Positions 1 to 7,971 of a DNA stretch of 54,086 nucleotides are shown here, in pieces. The notes below the pieces were generated by a model. It worked only from the letters and a program-made list of their open reading frames with translations. It searched no databases and was not told where the DNA came from. Each line of letters begins with the position of its first letter. Position 1 is the first letter of the stretch. Source of the DNA: Laspinema olomoucense D3b (lineage in GTDB: Bacteria > Cyanobacteriota > Cyanobacteriia > Cyanobacteriales > Laspinemataceae); assembly GCF_025370785.1 (NCBI RefSeq), contig NZ_JAMXFA010000034.1:27712-81797 (forward strand), read 5' to 3'. The position numbers were made by a program, and so were the translations under genes.

Positions 1-158
1 CGTTTTCCCTTCCGTTGTAGGAGTTGCCGAGGGAGATGAAGTGGGGTTTGGGGACTTTGGAGGTTCCGTTGGGGTAGAGTCCGTTTTCCCTTCCGTTGTA
101 GGAGTTGCCGAGGGAGATGAAGTGGGGTTTGGGGACTTTGGAGGTTCCGTTGGGGTAG
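1..158. repeat. 81-bp in-frame tandem repeat
   Basis: Bases 1-77 and 82-158 are identical, giving a period of 81 bp (27 codons). A degenerate third copy begins after 158 and the array may continue beyond the left edge. Near identity at DNA level suggests recent expansion inside the linker of the overlapping minus-strand gene. Confidence 0.85.
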
Positions 159-609
159 TTTTCTCCGTTGTCGGACTGGAGAGAATCGGCGTCCCCGGTG
201 AGGTAGAAGTTGCTTCTCCTGACCCTTCCCTGGTGGGTGCTTCTGTGGGGTTCAAGGCGGGGTTGGGGGAGAAAAGCGGGACTGCCAACCCACCCCAAGC
301 TGTGGAATTGCCGAAGAAAGAGGTGGAATTCCCTTGGGGGGAGGTTGTGGGATTGCTGGACTGAGGGGAAACAGGGGGAACTTGTCCGGGATTGACTAAG
401 GGATTCACGGGGGTTTGAGGAGTTTGACCCCTGGGGATAACCCCTTCAGAAGTGGGAGAAGTGGTTCCCGTTTCAAAAATATTTAAGCCTCTCTCCGTGC
501 TGGGGAAGGATAAGATAAAAATTGTACCTAGGGTCGAAAATGCCACAAAAATTGCAATGATTTCATCAAACCCCAGAGGGCTTTTCGGTTTAGAACTCGG
601 TTCCGACAT
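1..609 (-). CDS. Membrane-anchored Pro/Thr/Ser-rich protein, 3' end outside window
   Basis: This reading frame is open from an ATG at 609 leftward to the window edge (203 codons, no stop), so the C-terminus is missing. An AGGAG lies about 7 nt before the ATG. A short polar N-terminus (MSEPSSKPKSPLGFDE) is followed by one hydrophobic helix at about residues 17-35 and then a long low-complexity region rich in Pro, Thr, Ser and Asn. The last part seen is two copies of a 27-residue repeat rich in TPTEPPKSPNPTSSPS. This looks like a bitopic protein with an extended extracytoplasmic linker, but no domain is visible. It lies 106 bp downstream of aroA on the same strand and could be read through from it. 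Function unknown. Confidence 0.75.
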   Translation of the reverse strand, partial: MSEPSSKPKSPLGFDEIIAIFVAFSTLGTIFILSFPSTERGLNIFETGTTSPTSEGVIPRGQTPQTPVNPLVNPGQVPPVSPQSSNPTTSPQGNSTSFFGNSTAWGGLAVPLFSPNPALNPTEAPTREGSGEATSTSPGTPILSSPTTEKTTPTEPPKSPNPTSSPSATPTTEGKTDSTPTEPPKSPNPTSSPSATPTTEGKT

Positions 610-715
610 GGGATTACTCCTGATTTGCTCGAATGAATTTTAGAAAAGGTTTTAAATTCCGATCGCCTAAAGTTCCTGTTCAGGAATGAAACCGACCTGA
701 ACGATCGCTTTTGAA

Positions 716-2068
716 TTAGCATTCTTCGCAAACTTGTCGCAAAGTAGCCGTAAAATCCGGGTAAGAAATAGCGGCAGCTTCGGCATGATGAATCGTAGTG
801 GTTCCCTTGGCATTTAAAGCAGCGATCGCTAAACTCATGGCAATCCGATGATCATCATAACTCTCCACATCAGTCCCCTGTAAGGGCGTCCCCCCAGTAA
901 TTTCTAAACCATCAGGCAACTCAGTGATTTTCGCCCCCATCTGATTGAGTACCGTCGCCGTCACGGCAAGGCGATCGCTCTCTTTCACCCGCAATTCTGC
1001 CGCCTCGGAAATCACCGTCTGACCCTGAGCAAAAATTGCCGCCACTGCCAGAATCGGAATCTCATCAATCAGTCTAGGAATAATATCCCCGCTAATGGTG
1101 CAACCCTTCAGTTGCGAATGACGCACCCGGATATCGGCTACGGGTTCCCCAGCAACCATCCGCTCATTTTCTAATTGAATATCTGCATCCATCATTTCCA
1201 GGGCTTCTAAAATCCCCGTCCTTGTCGGATTGATGCCGACATTTTCAATGGTCAAGTCTGAATCCGGCACGATCGCCGCTGCCACAATCCAGAATGCTGC
1301 AGAACTGATATCCCCAGGCACAATCACCGATTGACCCTGAAGTTGAGCCGGTCCTGTGATCATCACGCTTTTCGTATCGGGATCCGTGGTGATTTCGGCC
1401 CCAAATGCCTTGAGCATCCGTTCGCTGTGGTCCCGAGATACGGCGGGTTCCGTGATGGTAGTGGTTCCTTGAGCCATCAAAGCTGCAAGTAAGATACAAG
1501 ACTTAACCTGAGCCGAGGCGATCGGTGAGTGATAATGAATGGGCCTCAAGGATTGACCTTGAACGGCTAGAGGGGCCAGCGAATTGCCATTGCGACCCCA
1601 GATTTGAGCACCCATTTGTTGTAAAGGCTTAACCACCCGAGACATGGGACGCGATCGCAGGGATTTATCCCCAGTTACGGTAAAAAATCGGTCGGGATGA
1701 CTCGCGAGGATGCCCAGCATTAATCGCATCGTCGTCCCCGAATTTCCCGCATCTAATATATCCGCCGGTTCGATTAATTCTCCGACTCCGACACCACGCA
1801 CCCGCACCCGTTGTTCATTCAGGGGGGAAATTTCTGCCCCCAATGCCTGAAAACATCGGGCGGTACTCCGAGGGTCTTCTCCCAATAGCAGCCCCTCAAT
1901 CGTGGTTTCACCCTTGGCGATCGCCCCCAACATCAAAGCCCGGTGGGAAATTGACTTATCCCCCGGCACTCGAATCCGTCCTTGCACCGATAAACCCTTA
2001 GCAGGTCTATCAATGGTTAATTGTTGCTGAGATTCCGTAATTCTTACATTTACTATCGAACTGGGCAT
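716..2068 (-). CDS. aroA: 3-phosphoshikimate 1-carboxyvinyltransferase (EPSP synthase)
   Basis: Sixth step of the shikimate pathway: transfers enolpyruvyl from PEP to shikimate-3-phosphate in the cytoplasm. The 450-residue product has the expected full length, with N-terminal [11 protein letters not shown], the substrate-binding [41 protein letters not shown] and the C-terminal [14 protein letters not shown]. The RDHSE motif and the NSGT form of the loop resemble Bacillus-type class II enzymes rather than the E. coli type. The first about 25 residues before [15 protein letters not shown] are non-conserved, so the exact start is less certain. It stands before the repeat-rich membrane protein; the 2208 gene is divergent. 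Confidence 0.96.
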   Translation of the reverse strand: MPSSIVNVRITESQQQLTIDRPAKGLSVQGRIRVPGDKSISHRALMLGAIAKGETTIEGLLLGEDPRSTARCFQALGAEISPLNEQRVRVRGVGVGELIEPADILDAGNSGTTMRLMLGILASHPDRFFTVTGDKSLRSRPMSRVVKPLQQMGAQIWGRNGNSLAPLAVQGQSLRPIHYHSPIASAQVKSCILLAALMAQGTTTITEPAVSRDHSERMLKAFGAEITTDPDTKSVMITGPAQLQGQSVIVPGDISSAAFWIVAAAIVPDSDLTIENVGINPTRTGILEALEMMDADIQLENERMVAGEPVADIRVRHSQLKGCTISGDIIPRLIDEIPILAVAAIFAQGQTVISEAAELRVKESDRLAVTATVLNQMGAKITELPDGLEITGGTPLQGTDVESYDDHRIAMSLAIAALNAKGTTTIHHAEAAAISYPDFTATLRQVCEEC

Positions 2069-2207
2069 TGGGCTAAACTGTGATGGGATGGCTTAGGGCG
2101 ATCCTACACCGTTCTTGACTCTGCTGCCATACTAAAATTGAGAGCAAGTCACCCCTAGTCTTGTTAATTGCTGGAAAACTCTTCACACGCTCTTCGTTAC
2201 AACCCTC

Positions 2208-2699
2208 ATGCTGACCCATCGCCGCAAACCTGTAAGCCTTTGCTTGATCTCGACTGATCTCCCCCTCTGGTCCGTGGTGGAAACCGCTGCTACCCTTTAT
2301 CAAAAGGACCAAGAGCGCTTTCATTTACTCCTCACGGAACCGGCACTGTGGGATTTTCCAGAGTCCGCTGCCACGGAGGAAGTCAGTACCCTACCCACTG
2401 CGATTACTTCCCGACTCTTGTGGCTGGAAATTTCTCCCTACCGCGTGATTATGACCATGCAGGGGAATGGTCCATTTAGCTATCGTCACCAGTGGGAACG
2501 CGGAATGTATGGAACGAGCCGCTATTGGCTGCAAAATGAAACCGACGGCACCAATGGCCAGTTACGGATGCGAAATTATACTCGCAGCTTAACCCTTTCA
2601 GGCCGCCCAATTCCCGAACATTTGCGCCTAGAATACGAACTTTGGTCCCAAAATGTTCAGTTAGGTCACTATATTTTAAACCTAGAAATCCATCTTTAA
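2208..2699 (+). CDS. Conserved hypothetical protein, 163 aa
   Basis: Not recognised. A soluble protein without signal peptide or transmembrane segment, with mixed alpha/beta composition. Visible features are an N-terminal hydrophobic strand (KPVSLCLISTDLPLW), a Trp/Tyr-rich centre (YRHQWERGMYGTSRYWLQ) and a C-terminal strand series ending in HYILNLEIHL, which would suit a small beta-barrel or lipocalin-like fold, although that is only a guess. It is divergent from aroA across 139 bp and convergent with the kinase gene. Codon use and composition are like the surrounding core genes, which supports a real gene. Confidence 0.7.
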   Translation: MLTHRRKPVSLCLISTDLPLWSVVETAATLYQKDQERFHLLLTEPALWDFPESAATEEVSTLPTAITSRLLWLEISPYRVIMTMQGNGPFSYRHQWERGMYGTSRYWLQNETDGTNGQLRMRNYTRSLTLSGRPIPEHLRLEYELWSQNVQLGHYILNLEIHL

Positions 2700-2790
2700 A
2701 TATCAATTAATCAAGCCAAAACTCGGGGAATTTTTACAAAAAAATTCTAGAAAATTGGCGGGATTTTTCTTTGGTTCTATTCTACTGCAA

Positions 2791-4350
2791 CTATTTTTTA
2801 CAGTAAGTATGAATTTGTCCGGCTACTCCATCGGCAGTTTTGGCGGCTTCTTCAGCTGCTCGACCGGCTTCTTCAGCTTTTTTGCGGGCGGCTTTCACCT
2901 GGTCTAAACCAGCTTTGGATAAGGGGGCTGCATCCACAATAGCGATCGCTTCTCCAATTTGCCGAAACGACAGACTCAATTGTTGATAACTTTTCCCCAA
3001 CTGTGGGGGATAGGGTTGGACCTTAGTATCGGATATCTTCATCCCTAACAATTCTTTGGCAAGGCGATCAAGATGTTGGGCCATTTTGTTAGCGGCAGTG
3101 GCATCAGTTCCCTCAATTTGAGTCACTTGTTGTCCCCCCTCGTTGATCATTGCCAACAATCGTTGACACTGATAGGCGCTACTCGTGCGCGTGACTAAAA
3201 ACCACGAACCCATTCCCCCCACTAATCCAATCAGCGCCCAGATTCCTAACACCCCAACCAGTCTCCACCCTTTGCGATCGCCTTTAAACTGGGCGACTGC
3301 ATCAACGCTTTCCTCACCCCTCCCCGGGAGGAGTTGCGGAAAGCTAGGCAGTTCCAGGGCAGGCAACAGTAGACTCCCTGAAGGGGCAGCTTCTTGACCC
3401 TGGGATAGGGCGATCGCCTCCACTGACCCAGATCCCCATTCCATCTGCGCCACCTGGGGCTGCAATTCCCCTAATTGCTGTAAAATTTCTTCCGTGGTTT
3501 GGATTCTCTTACTCAGGGCCGGATCCATGAGGCGATCGATAAAATCCCCCACCCGTTCAGAAATTTGCGGTGCGCGATCGCGCCAAGAAAACCCTGAAGT
3601 CTCTGCATTGTAAAAGCTCAATGGGTCCCTAGCCGTGAGCAAATACACCATCGTTCGTCCCAAAGCAAAAAAATCCGATTGCGCTACCGCTTCATGTTTG
3701 AGTTGTTCCGGTGGGGTATATCCTCCCGAGTCAATACTCTTCAGACGAGGGGACAGTTCCACCGTGCGTAAATAACTCGCACTCACCTGTCTGGCTGTGC
3801 CAAAATCAATCAAGACTAATTGTCCAGAATCCGTCAAGATAATATTACTAGGCTTAATATTCAGGTGTAAATAAGGGGTTTGATGAATCGGCTGTAAAAT
3901 TTCAGCAATTTGTTGGGTCCACTTGAGCGCTAAGTCTTGAGAAATCGGTTGATAGGCGCGATTTTTCATCCACTGCTCTAAATTTAAGCCCGCGATTTTT
4001 TCCATCAACATCCCATGCACAGCCGTGGAACTGTTCGTCGCGGCAAAGCTGAAATAACCGCCTTGTTGGAGTTGAGGAATCCCCAAATGTTGGATTTTCC
4101 CTAAGAGTAAGGCTTGTTGTTGAAACAGGGTCACGGCTACCGGGTCATCAAGCTGGAGAACCTTCAAAATTTTGGCCGTTCCAGCTTCAGTCACTTCAAA
4201 GGTTTTTTCATAGCTGTTGCTACCCAGCAGGTGAAGCGCTCGACAGCGTTCTGCTACTAATAAATCCGAGCCACACTGGGCGCAATAGCGGGTGTTTTCA
4301 TTCACGGGATCGCTGGGATTGGGGCAGCTGGGATTGAGACAGTAACTCAT
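2791..4350 (-). CDS. 4-Cys Ser/Thr protein kinase-like membrane protein with extracytoplasmic domain
   Basis: Start placed at MSYCLNPSC (4350), the usual beginning of this cyanobacterial family; the frame extends upstream only through a 9-bp microsatellite. Layout of the 519 residues: zinc-ribbon Cys4, Cys9, Cys23, Cys26; kinase domain about 45-300; Pro/Gly linker; one TM helix about 362-386; then a 123-residue outer domain bounded by Cys395 and a C-terminal Cys. The beta-3 lysine (about Lys63) and the DFG motif (Asp182) are present, but the catalytic loop reads HLNIKPSN, with Asn in place of the HRD aspartate, so activity may be weak or absent. The outer domain resembles the whole lipoprotein encoded just upstream (4454-4933), suggesting a matched sensor pair. 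Confidence 0.88.
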   Translation of the reverse strand: MSYCLNPSCPNPSDPVNENTRYCAQCGSDLLVAERCRALHLLGSNSYEKTFEVTEAGTAKILKVLQLDDPVAVTLFQQQALLLGKIQHLGIPQLQQGGYFSFAATNSSTAVHGMLMEKIAGLNLEQWMKNRAYQPISQDLALKWTQQIAEILQPIHQTPYLHLNIKPSNIILTDSGQLVLIDFGTARQVSASYLRTVELSPRLKSIDSGGYTPPEQLKHEAVAQSDFFALGRTMVYLLTARDPLSFYNAETSGFSWRDRAPQISERVGDFIDRLMDPALSKRIQTTEEILQQLGELQPQVAQMEWGSGSVEAIALSQGQEAAPSGSLLLPALELPSFPQLLPGRGEESVDAVAQFKGDRKGWRLVGVLGIWALIGLVGGMGSWFLVTRTSSAYQCQRLLAMINEGGQQVTQIEGTDATAANKMAQHLDRLAKELLGMKISDTKVQPYPPQLGKSYQQLSLSFRQIGEAIAIVDAAPLSKAGLDQVKAARKKAEEAGRAAEEAAKTADGVAGQIHTYCKK

Positions 4351-4351
4351 G

Positions 4352-4450
4352 ATGGGGGAGATGGGGGAGATGGGGGAGTTGGGGGAGTTGGGGGAGTTGG
4401 GGGAGTTGGGGGAGTTGGGGGAGTTGGGGGAGTTGGGGGAGTTGGGGGAG
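4352..4450. repeat. 9-bp tandem repeat, 11 units
   Basis: Eleven exact-length 9-bp units fill the gap between the lipoprotein stop and the kinase start: three copies of ATGGGGGAG followed by eight of TTGGGGGAG (plus strand). The repeat sits where the kinase ribosome-binding region would be, so copy-number change could alter spacing or RNA structure. Read in frame on the minus strand it encodes PNS/PIS tripeptides, so an alternative upstream start would add a repetitive tail. Confidence 0.93.
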
Positions 4451-4453
4451 AGG

Positions 4454-4933
4454 TTAGGGTTCGGGTTGTCTGAGGCAGTATTCCTCGATTTCGGCGAGTA
4501 GCACTGTGGCATCTTCGGTAGATTGTTTGATGGAGGCGATCGCCTTGGCAACTTGGGTTTGGGCTGTGTTGCGGGTTTGCAAACCTTTCGGGGTGGGTTG
4601 GAGATTGCTCACCATTGTGGCAATGCCGCTGGTCTCTCGCAAGGTTGTGCCGATTTGTTCGTAGAGGGCGACTGCCCGGGTTTGAAAGCTGATAATGGTT
4701 TCGTCCGTTAATGAGATGGTTTTGATGGCTTTAACGGAGAGTTCCACCGCATCGGCAGCTTGACTCCCAGTCAGTGGTGTGAGTTCTAAGCGGTTGAGGG
4801 TGGTTGTGCCTTGGTCTAGGGCTTGAATTAGGCGACGGCATTCCCTCGTTTTTATCGGGGTGCAACTGGCAAGTAAGAGGACGAGGAGCGCGGACAAGGG
4901 AAGATGGAAGCGGTGGGGGGAAGAGTGGTTCAT
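4454..4933 (-). CDS. Putative lipoprotein resembling the kinase outer domain
   Basis: The start at 4933 puts a signal peptide (MNHSSPHRFHLPLSALLVLL) directly before the lipobox LLASC; a longer frame adds 10 residues that would spoil it. The mature part is about 135 residues, helical, with Cys-Arg-Arg-Leu-Ile near its start and a Tyr-Cys pair near its end, 122 residues apart. The kinase outer domain encoded next door has the same layout (Cys-Gln-Arg-Leu-Leu to Tyr-Cys, 123 residues) and shared positions such as the N/D-E/Q-Gly after the first helix. I infer a shared domain, probably sensing or binding the same partner at the membrane. The family name is not known to me. Confidence 0.8.
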   Translation of the reverse strand: MNHSSPHRFHLPLSALLVLLLASCTPIKTRECRRLIQALDQGTTTLNRLELTPLTGSQAADAVELSVKAIKTISLTDETIISFQTRAVALYEQIGTTLRETSGIATMVSNLQPTPKGLQTRNTAQTQVAKAIASIKQSTEDATVLLAEIEEYCLRQPEP

Positions 4934-5022
4934 AGGAGGGGGTGCGATCGCGAGAATCGCCATTGATTTTAACTAAGCCAGTCTGATTTGTCAGCCTCAA
5001 CGGTAGCGATGTTACACCTAAC

Positions 5023-5057
5023 TAAAAAAAAGCGGATAACTTCTACAGAAGTTACCC
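5023..5057 (-). terminator. Rho-independent terminator after the M23 peptidase gene
   Basis: On the minus strand an 8-bp stem TAACTTCT/AGAAGTTA with an outer two-pair extension (5034-5057) is followed by an eight-T run (5024-5031). It lies about 105 bp past the M23 stop. Confidence 0.7.
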
Positions 5058-5162
5058 GAATTTAAGTAGGCCACAGGAGGTTTAAGTGGGTTTCCAGAAA
5101 CTGCTGGGCTAAGGCTTGGAGGGACCCAACGCGATCGCAGCCCCACTCAACCAACTCGGGCA

Positions 5163-5969
5163 TTACCGCGCCCATGCTGTAGGCATCGATGCTCTTGCTC
5201 TAGGCAATCGCGCAGATAATCCCGATTCGGGAAGATAAGCCAGAGGATTGACCGACCCTTGTTCTGGAAGATGGACTTCAAAGTGCAAATGGGGTCCGGT
5301 ACTAAAGCCGGTACTGCCCATTTCGGCGATTAATTGGCCCCCTTGGACCTGATCCCCTTTGTTGACCAGGATGCGATCGTTGTGGGCGTAGAGGGTAATA
5401 CTGCCGTCAGAATGTTCAATTTCCACGAGATTGCCATAGCCTCCCGTGTGCCATTCCGCCGTAATCACCACCCCACTAGCGGCGGCTAGGATGGGAGTGC
5501 CGATGGGTCCAGCGATATCAATGCCGTGGTGCATCCGTCCCCATCGCCAGCCATAGCCGGAGGAGAGGACCCCTTGGGCGGGCCACAGATAGCCGCTCAT
5601 CGTTGGGGCTAATTCGGGTAAGTAAATGCTGGCAGCCGCTAAGGGCGGTAATTCCGGGGAGACGCTTGGTGCATCGAGGGTCTGAAGCGGTAGGTTCTCG
5701 CTGCTAGGGCTAGGGGAATCAAGGTTATTCAAAAATTGGCTGATAGCAGCGATCGCCTGTTTGTTGATCTCGATGCCAGCCGCAACTCTGGCATTGTGCT
5801 GGAGTTGAGAAGGGGCCTGGGTTGAGGGTGTTTTTCTAACCGAATCCGGGTCACGTTTTGAGGACGCTTGGGTGCGCGTGTCGTAGTTGACACCCGGTTG
5901 AGCAGTTACTGAACCGGCAAAGCTCAGTGCAATCACGAGTGCTGTGGTAGACAAAATTCCTGGTTTCAT
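5163..5969 (-). CDS. Secreted M23-family peptidoglycan peptidase
   Basis: A signal peptide (MKPGILSTTALVIALSFAGS, cut near VTAQ) leads into a Ser/Pro-rich linker and a C-terminal LytM/M23 domain at about residues 125-245. The zinc ligands are visible as HHGIDIAGP (HxxxD) and HLHFEVH, with the typical GYGNLVEIEH and LYAHN segments. It should cut peptide cross-links in the periplasm or act as an amidase activator. The domain normally ends about at NPLAYLP; here 17 further residues follow that are Arg/Ala-rich and may be a late addition. Promoter-like elements lie about 490 nt upstream, so the mRNA would carry a long leader. Confidence 0.9.
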   Translation of the reverse strand: MKPGILSTTALVIALSFAGSVTAQPGVNYDTRTQASSKRDPDSVRKTPSTQAPSQLQHNARVAAGIEINKQAIAAISQFLNNLDSPSPSSENLPLQTLDAPSVSPELPPLAAASIYLPELAPTMSGYLWPAQGVLSSGYGWRWGRMHHGIDIAGPIGTPILAAASGVVITAEWHTGGYGNLVEIEHSDGSITLYAHNDRILVNKGDQVQGGQLIAEMGSTGFSTGPHLHFEVHLPEQGSVNPLAYLPESGLSARLPRARASMPTAWAR

Positions 5970-5992
5970 TTTCCTTCACCTGAGAGGGGGTC

Positions 5993-6092
5993 ACCCGCAA
6001 GTGAACTGCCCCAGTTAACCTGAAAGCTAGGCGCGATCGCGTGAGATTTTCCACGGCTCAACCCTTGAGCAAAAACTAAGGATTGAGCGGGT
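5993..6092 (-). promoter_or_regulatory. Structured 5' leader element, riboswitch candidate
   Basis: In the M23 leader, 24 nt before the ATG, a 100-nt block is closed by complementary ends ACCCGC (6087-6092) and GCGGGT (5993-5998). Inside is a 10-bp stem CTCAATCCTT/AAGGGTTGAG (one G-U), then GTGGAAAATC, a GGTTAAC stretch and GGCAGTTCAC. The order of these pieces loosely recalls the ydaO/c-di-AMP riboswitch, which in other bacteria controls cell-wall hydrolases, but the hallmark sequences are not matched well. Structured leader: likely; ligand class: speculative. Confidence 0.35.
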
Positions 6093-6462
6093 TTCAATTC
6101 ACGATTGCCATCCAATTTACGTCTCTTGCTTTTCAGCTAGTGGGTCAGTTCATCCGGTTACTTCCTGCAAATTTTTTGTAATGAACGATAAATCACTGGG
6201 TAGTCTAGGATAGACCGACTTTCCCCTTTGAGTGGGGGCATCAAGTTCACTGCTGCCCGTTCTAGTCTGGCGCACCCTGAATGTTCCAGAAATGTTCAAG
6301 AATGGTTGCTGGTTTCCGCGTTGCAGTCCATTTCCTTGAATTTTACTCCGTAAAAACCGCCATATTTATTATGGTTGACCAATGGTAGTTTCTCTAGCAC
6401 CCTCTAAACGGTTTAATGGAGTTTGACCTTGAATCCCCTTCATTTTATTGTCTCTGGAGATT

Positions 6463-6489
6463 ATTATATACGCCAGGGGGAATTGTCAA
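6463..6489 (-). promoter_or_regulatory. Sigma70-type promoter for the M23 leader
   Basis: On the minus strand TTGACA (6484-6489) and TATAAT (6463-6468) both match the consensus exactly, with a short 15-nt spacer; TAATAA two bases further gives 17. Transcription would begin about 485 nt before the M23 start codon. Confidence 0.5.
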
Positions 6490-7267
6490 GGTTGTGATCG
6501 GATTGGGTAAAGTTTCCGTAAAATTTGCTTACGGGATAAGCCTTTACGCCTAGGAAAATTTTTCCTTCAATAAACGCCCCTCTATTATTCCCAATTTATA
6601 TCCGTTAATTGCTTTAAATTTAGGGCGATCGCTCGCCAATTTGGCCTCAAGGAACTGGACTCTCTCTTCCTGAGCAAGTCTACTCTCCCCCTGCTGTGCT
6701 CCTAGATCCCCTCTGAAAACCTATCCCCAGGAAAGTGATCCTAGTCCAAGGCGGCTAAATTATTACTACTTTCTATCCCTGGCCCCTTCCCCTTTCAATT
6801 TCCTAAAAATTCCCTAAAAAATTCCTGAACGGATCGTTTTATCCGTTTTATCCTGTTTTAAAAATCCCTAAAGCTTCTTACCACTCCCTAAAGCCGTCCA
6901 GTTCCCCCAGCGGTTTCCACCTTCTGGCCCAGATTACCGCCTAAAGGGATGGACTCCCTGACAGCACTCGTTCCCGGTGCGATCGCCTGTTGCGGCATTC
7001 TCCCTCATCACCCCGCCAGCTTCCTCATCTTCGGATAGGTTTATGAGAAATTTATCCCAATTATCCCTGGACAAGTAAAATTTTAATATTTTTTAATCTT
7101 CTTTATTAAAAACTTACCTCTTTTGAGTATAAACTATTACATCTGTAGGGGAAAGATTTGTCTAGAATCAGTCACAGTCTAACCGAATCTTAAAGGACAC
7201 GCTTGCTACAGTCATACCCCTAAGACAATGCAGGCAAAACTCTATCTATAAACTTTACCTTATAGCA
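6490..7267. other. Non-coding stretch, no gene seen
   Basis: Together with the M23 leader this makes about 1.3 kb without a credible reading frame. It contains HIP1 sites (near 6626 and 6978), C/T-rich tracts around 6660-6930 and AT-rich sequence before the 7268 gene that may hold its promoter. I see no tRNA, known small RNA or mobile element. Confidence 0.5.
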
Positions 7268-7825
7268 ATGCGTACACTGTCCTTATTCTTCCAATGGTTT
7301 ATCGGTGTGCCACTCCTCCCGGCTGCCTTGATGCTGGGGGGATGCGACAGTCGAGATCCTGGCCTCAACTCCCACAGTTCCTTTAACATTGAACAAGCCA
7401 CTGCTGAGTACATGGAAAACTCCCGCTTTATCAAAGATATCGTCGGAGTAGATGCCTTGGTGAATCGTACCTTTTGCGCGTACCAGGTCTATGGAATGGA
7501 AGCAAAGAAACGAAACATTCACCAATATTTGTGGGTGGTCTGTCATGAATATGATGTGGAAAACAATCAACTCTTCCAGAAGCGAGGGGGTAGTTTTCCC
7601 GTAGCACTGATTTTCAATAAAAATTCTCAGGGATATCGAATTGTTAATCATACAATTCCTCGCCAAGGCAAAGAAGGAACCTCTGATTTACCAGCGATAT
7701 TTCCTGAGTTTATTTTAGAAAATTCCAGTTTTCCTTTAAATAATAGCGCTTATAGCGAGTATCTCATTACTCGATTGGGAAATGATACGGAGCAAGCGGC
7801 TAAAGATTATTTCAAAATGGAGTAA
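7268..7825 (+). CDS. Putative lipoprotein, unknown function
   Basis: The product has 185 residues with a type II signal peptide: MRTLS, a hydrophobic stretch and the lipobox LMLGGC, giving a mature lipoprotein starting at about Cys26. The mature part is mixed polar with VNRTFCAYQVYGME, a conserved-looking LWVVCHEYDVENN strand pair (two Cys that could form a disulfide) and GGSFPVALIFNKN. This pattern resembles small periplasmic cystatin-like or NTF2-like folds, though no family can be named. It stands alone between two long gaps, with no co-directional neighbour close by, and lacks HIP1 sites. Confidence 0.75.
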   Translation: MRTLSLFFQWFIGVPLLPAALMLGGCDSRDPGLNSHSSFNIEQATAEYMENSRFIKDIVGVDALVNRTFCAYQVYGMEAKKRNIHQYLWVVCHEYDVENNQLFQKRGGSFPVALIFNKNSQGYRIVNHTIPRQGKEGTSDLPAIFPEFILENSSFPLNNSAYSEYLITRLGNDTEQAAKDYFKME

Positions 7826-7971
7826 ATCCCTTGGGGTACAGCGATGCAGTACCCCTTCAGCGGAGTCAGGGGAAACTATAATATTGGGACGTGAACTAAG
7901 ATAGCGATCGCCCGGGTAAGGTGGCTTCCCCTAACCCCATTCCTCTTCGAGATTTCTCCACCCCTTCCAGC

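Noticed and set aside
41-364. Plus-strand Gly/Val-rich reading frame
   Set aside because: It is the antisense of the repeat-rich minus-strand gene, which has a good ribosome-binding site and a signal-anchor-like start.
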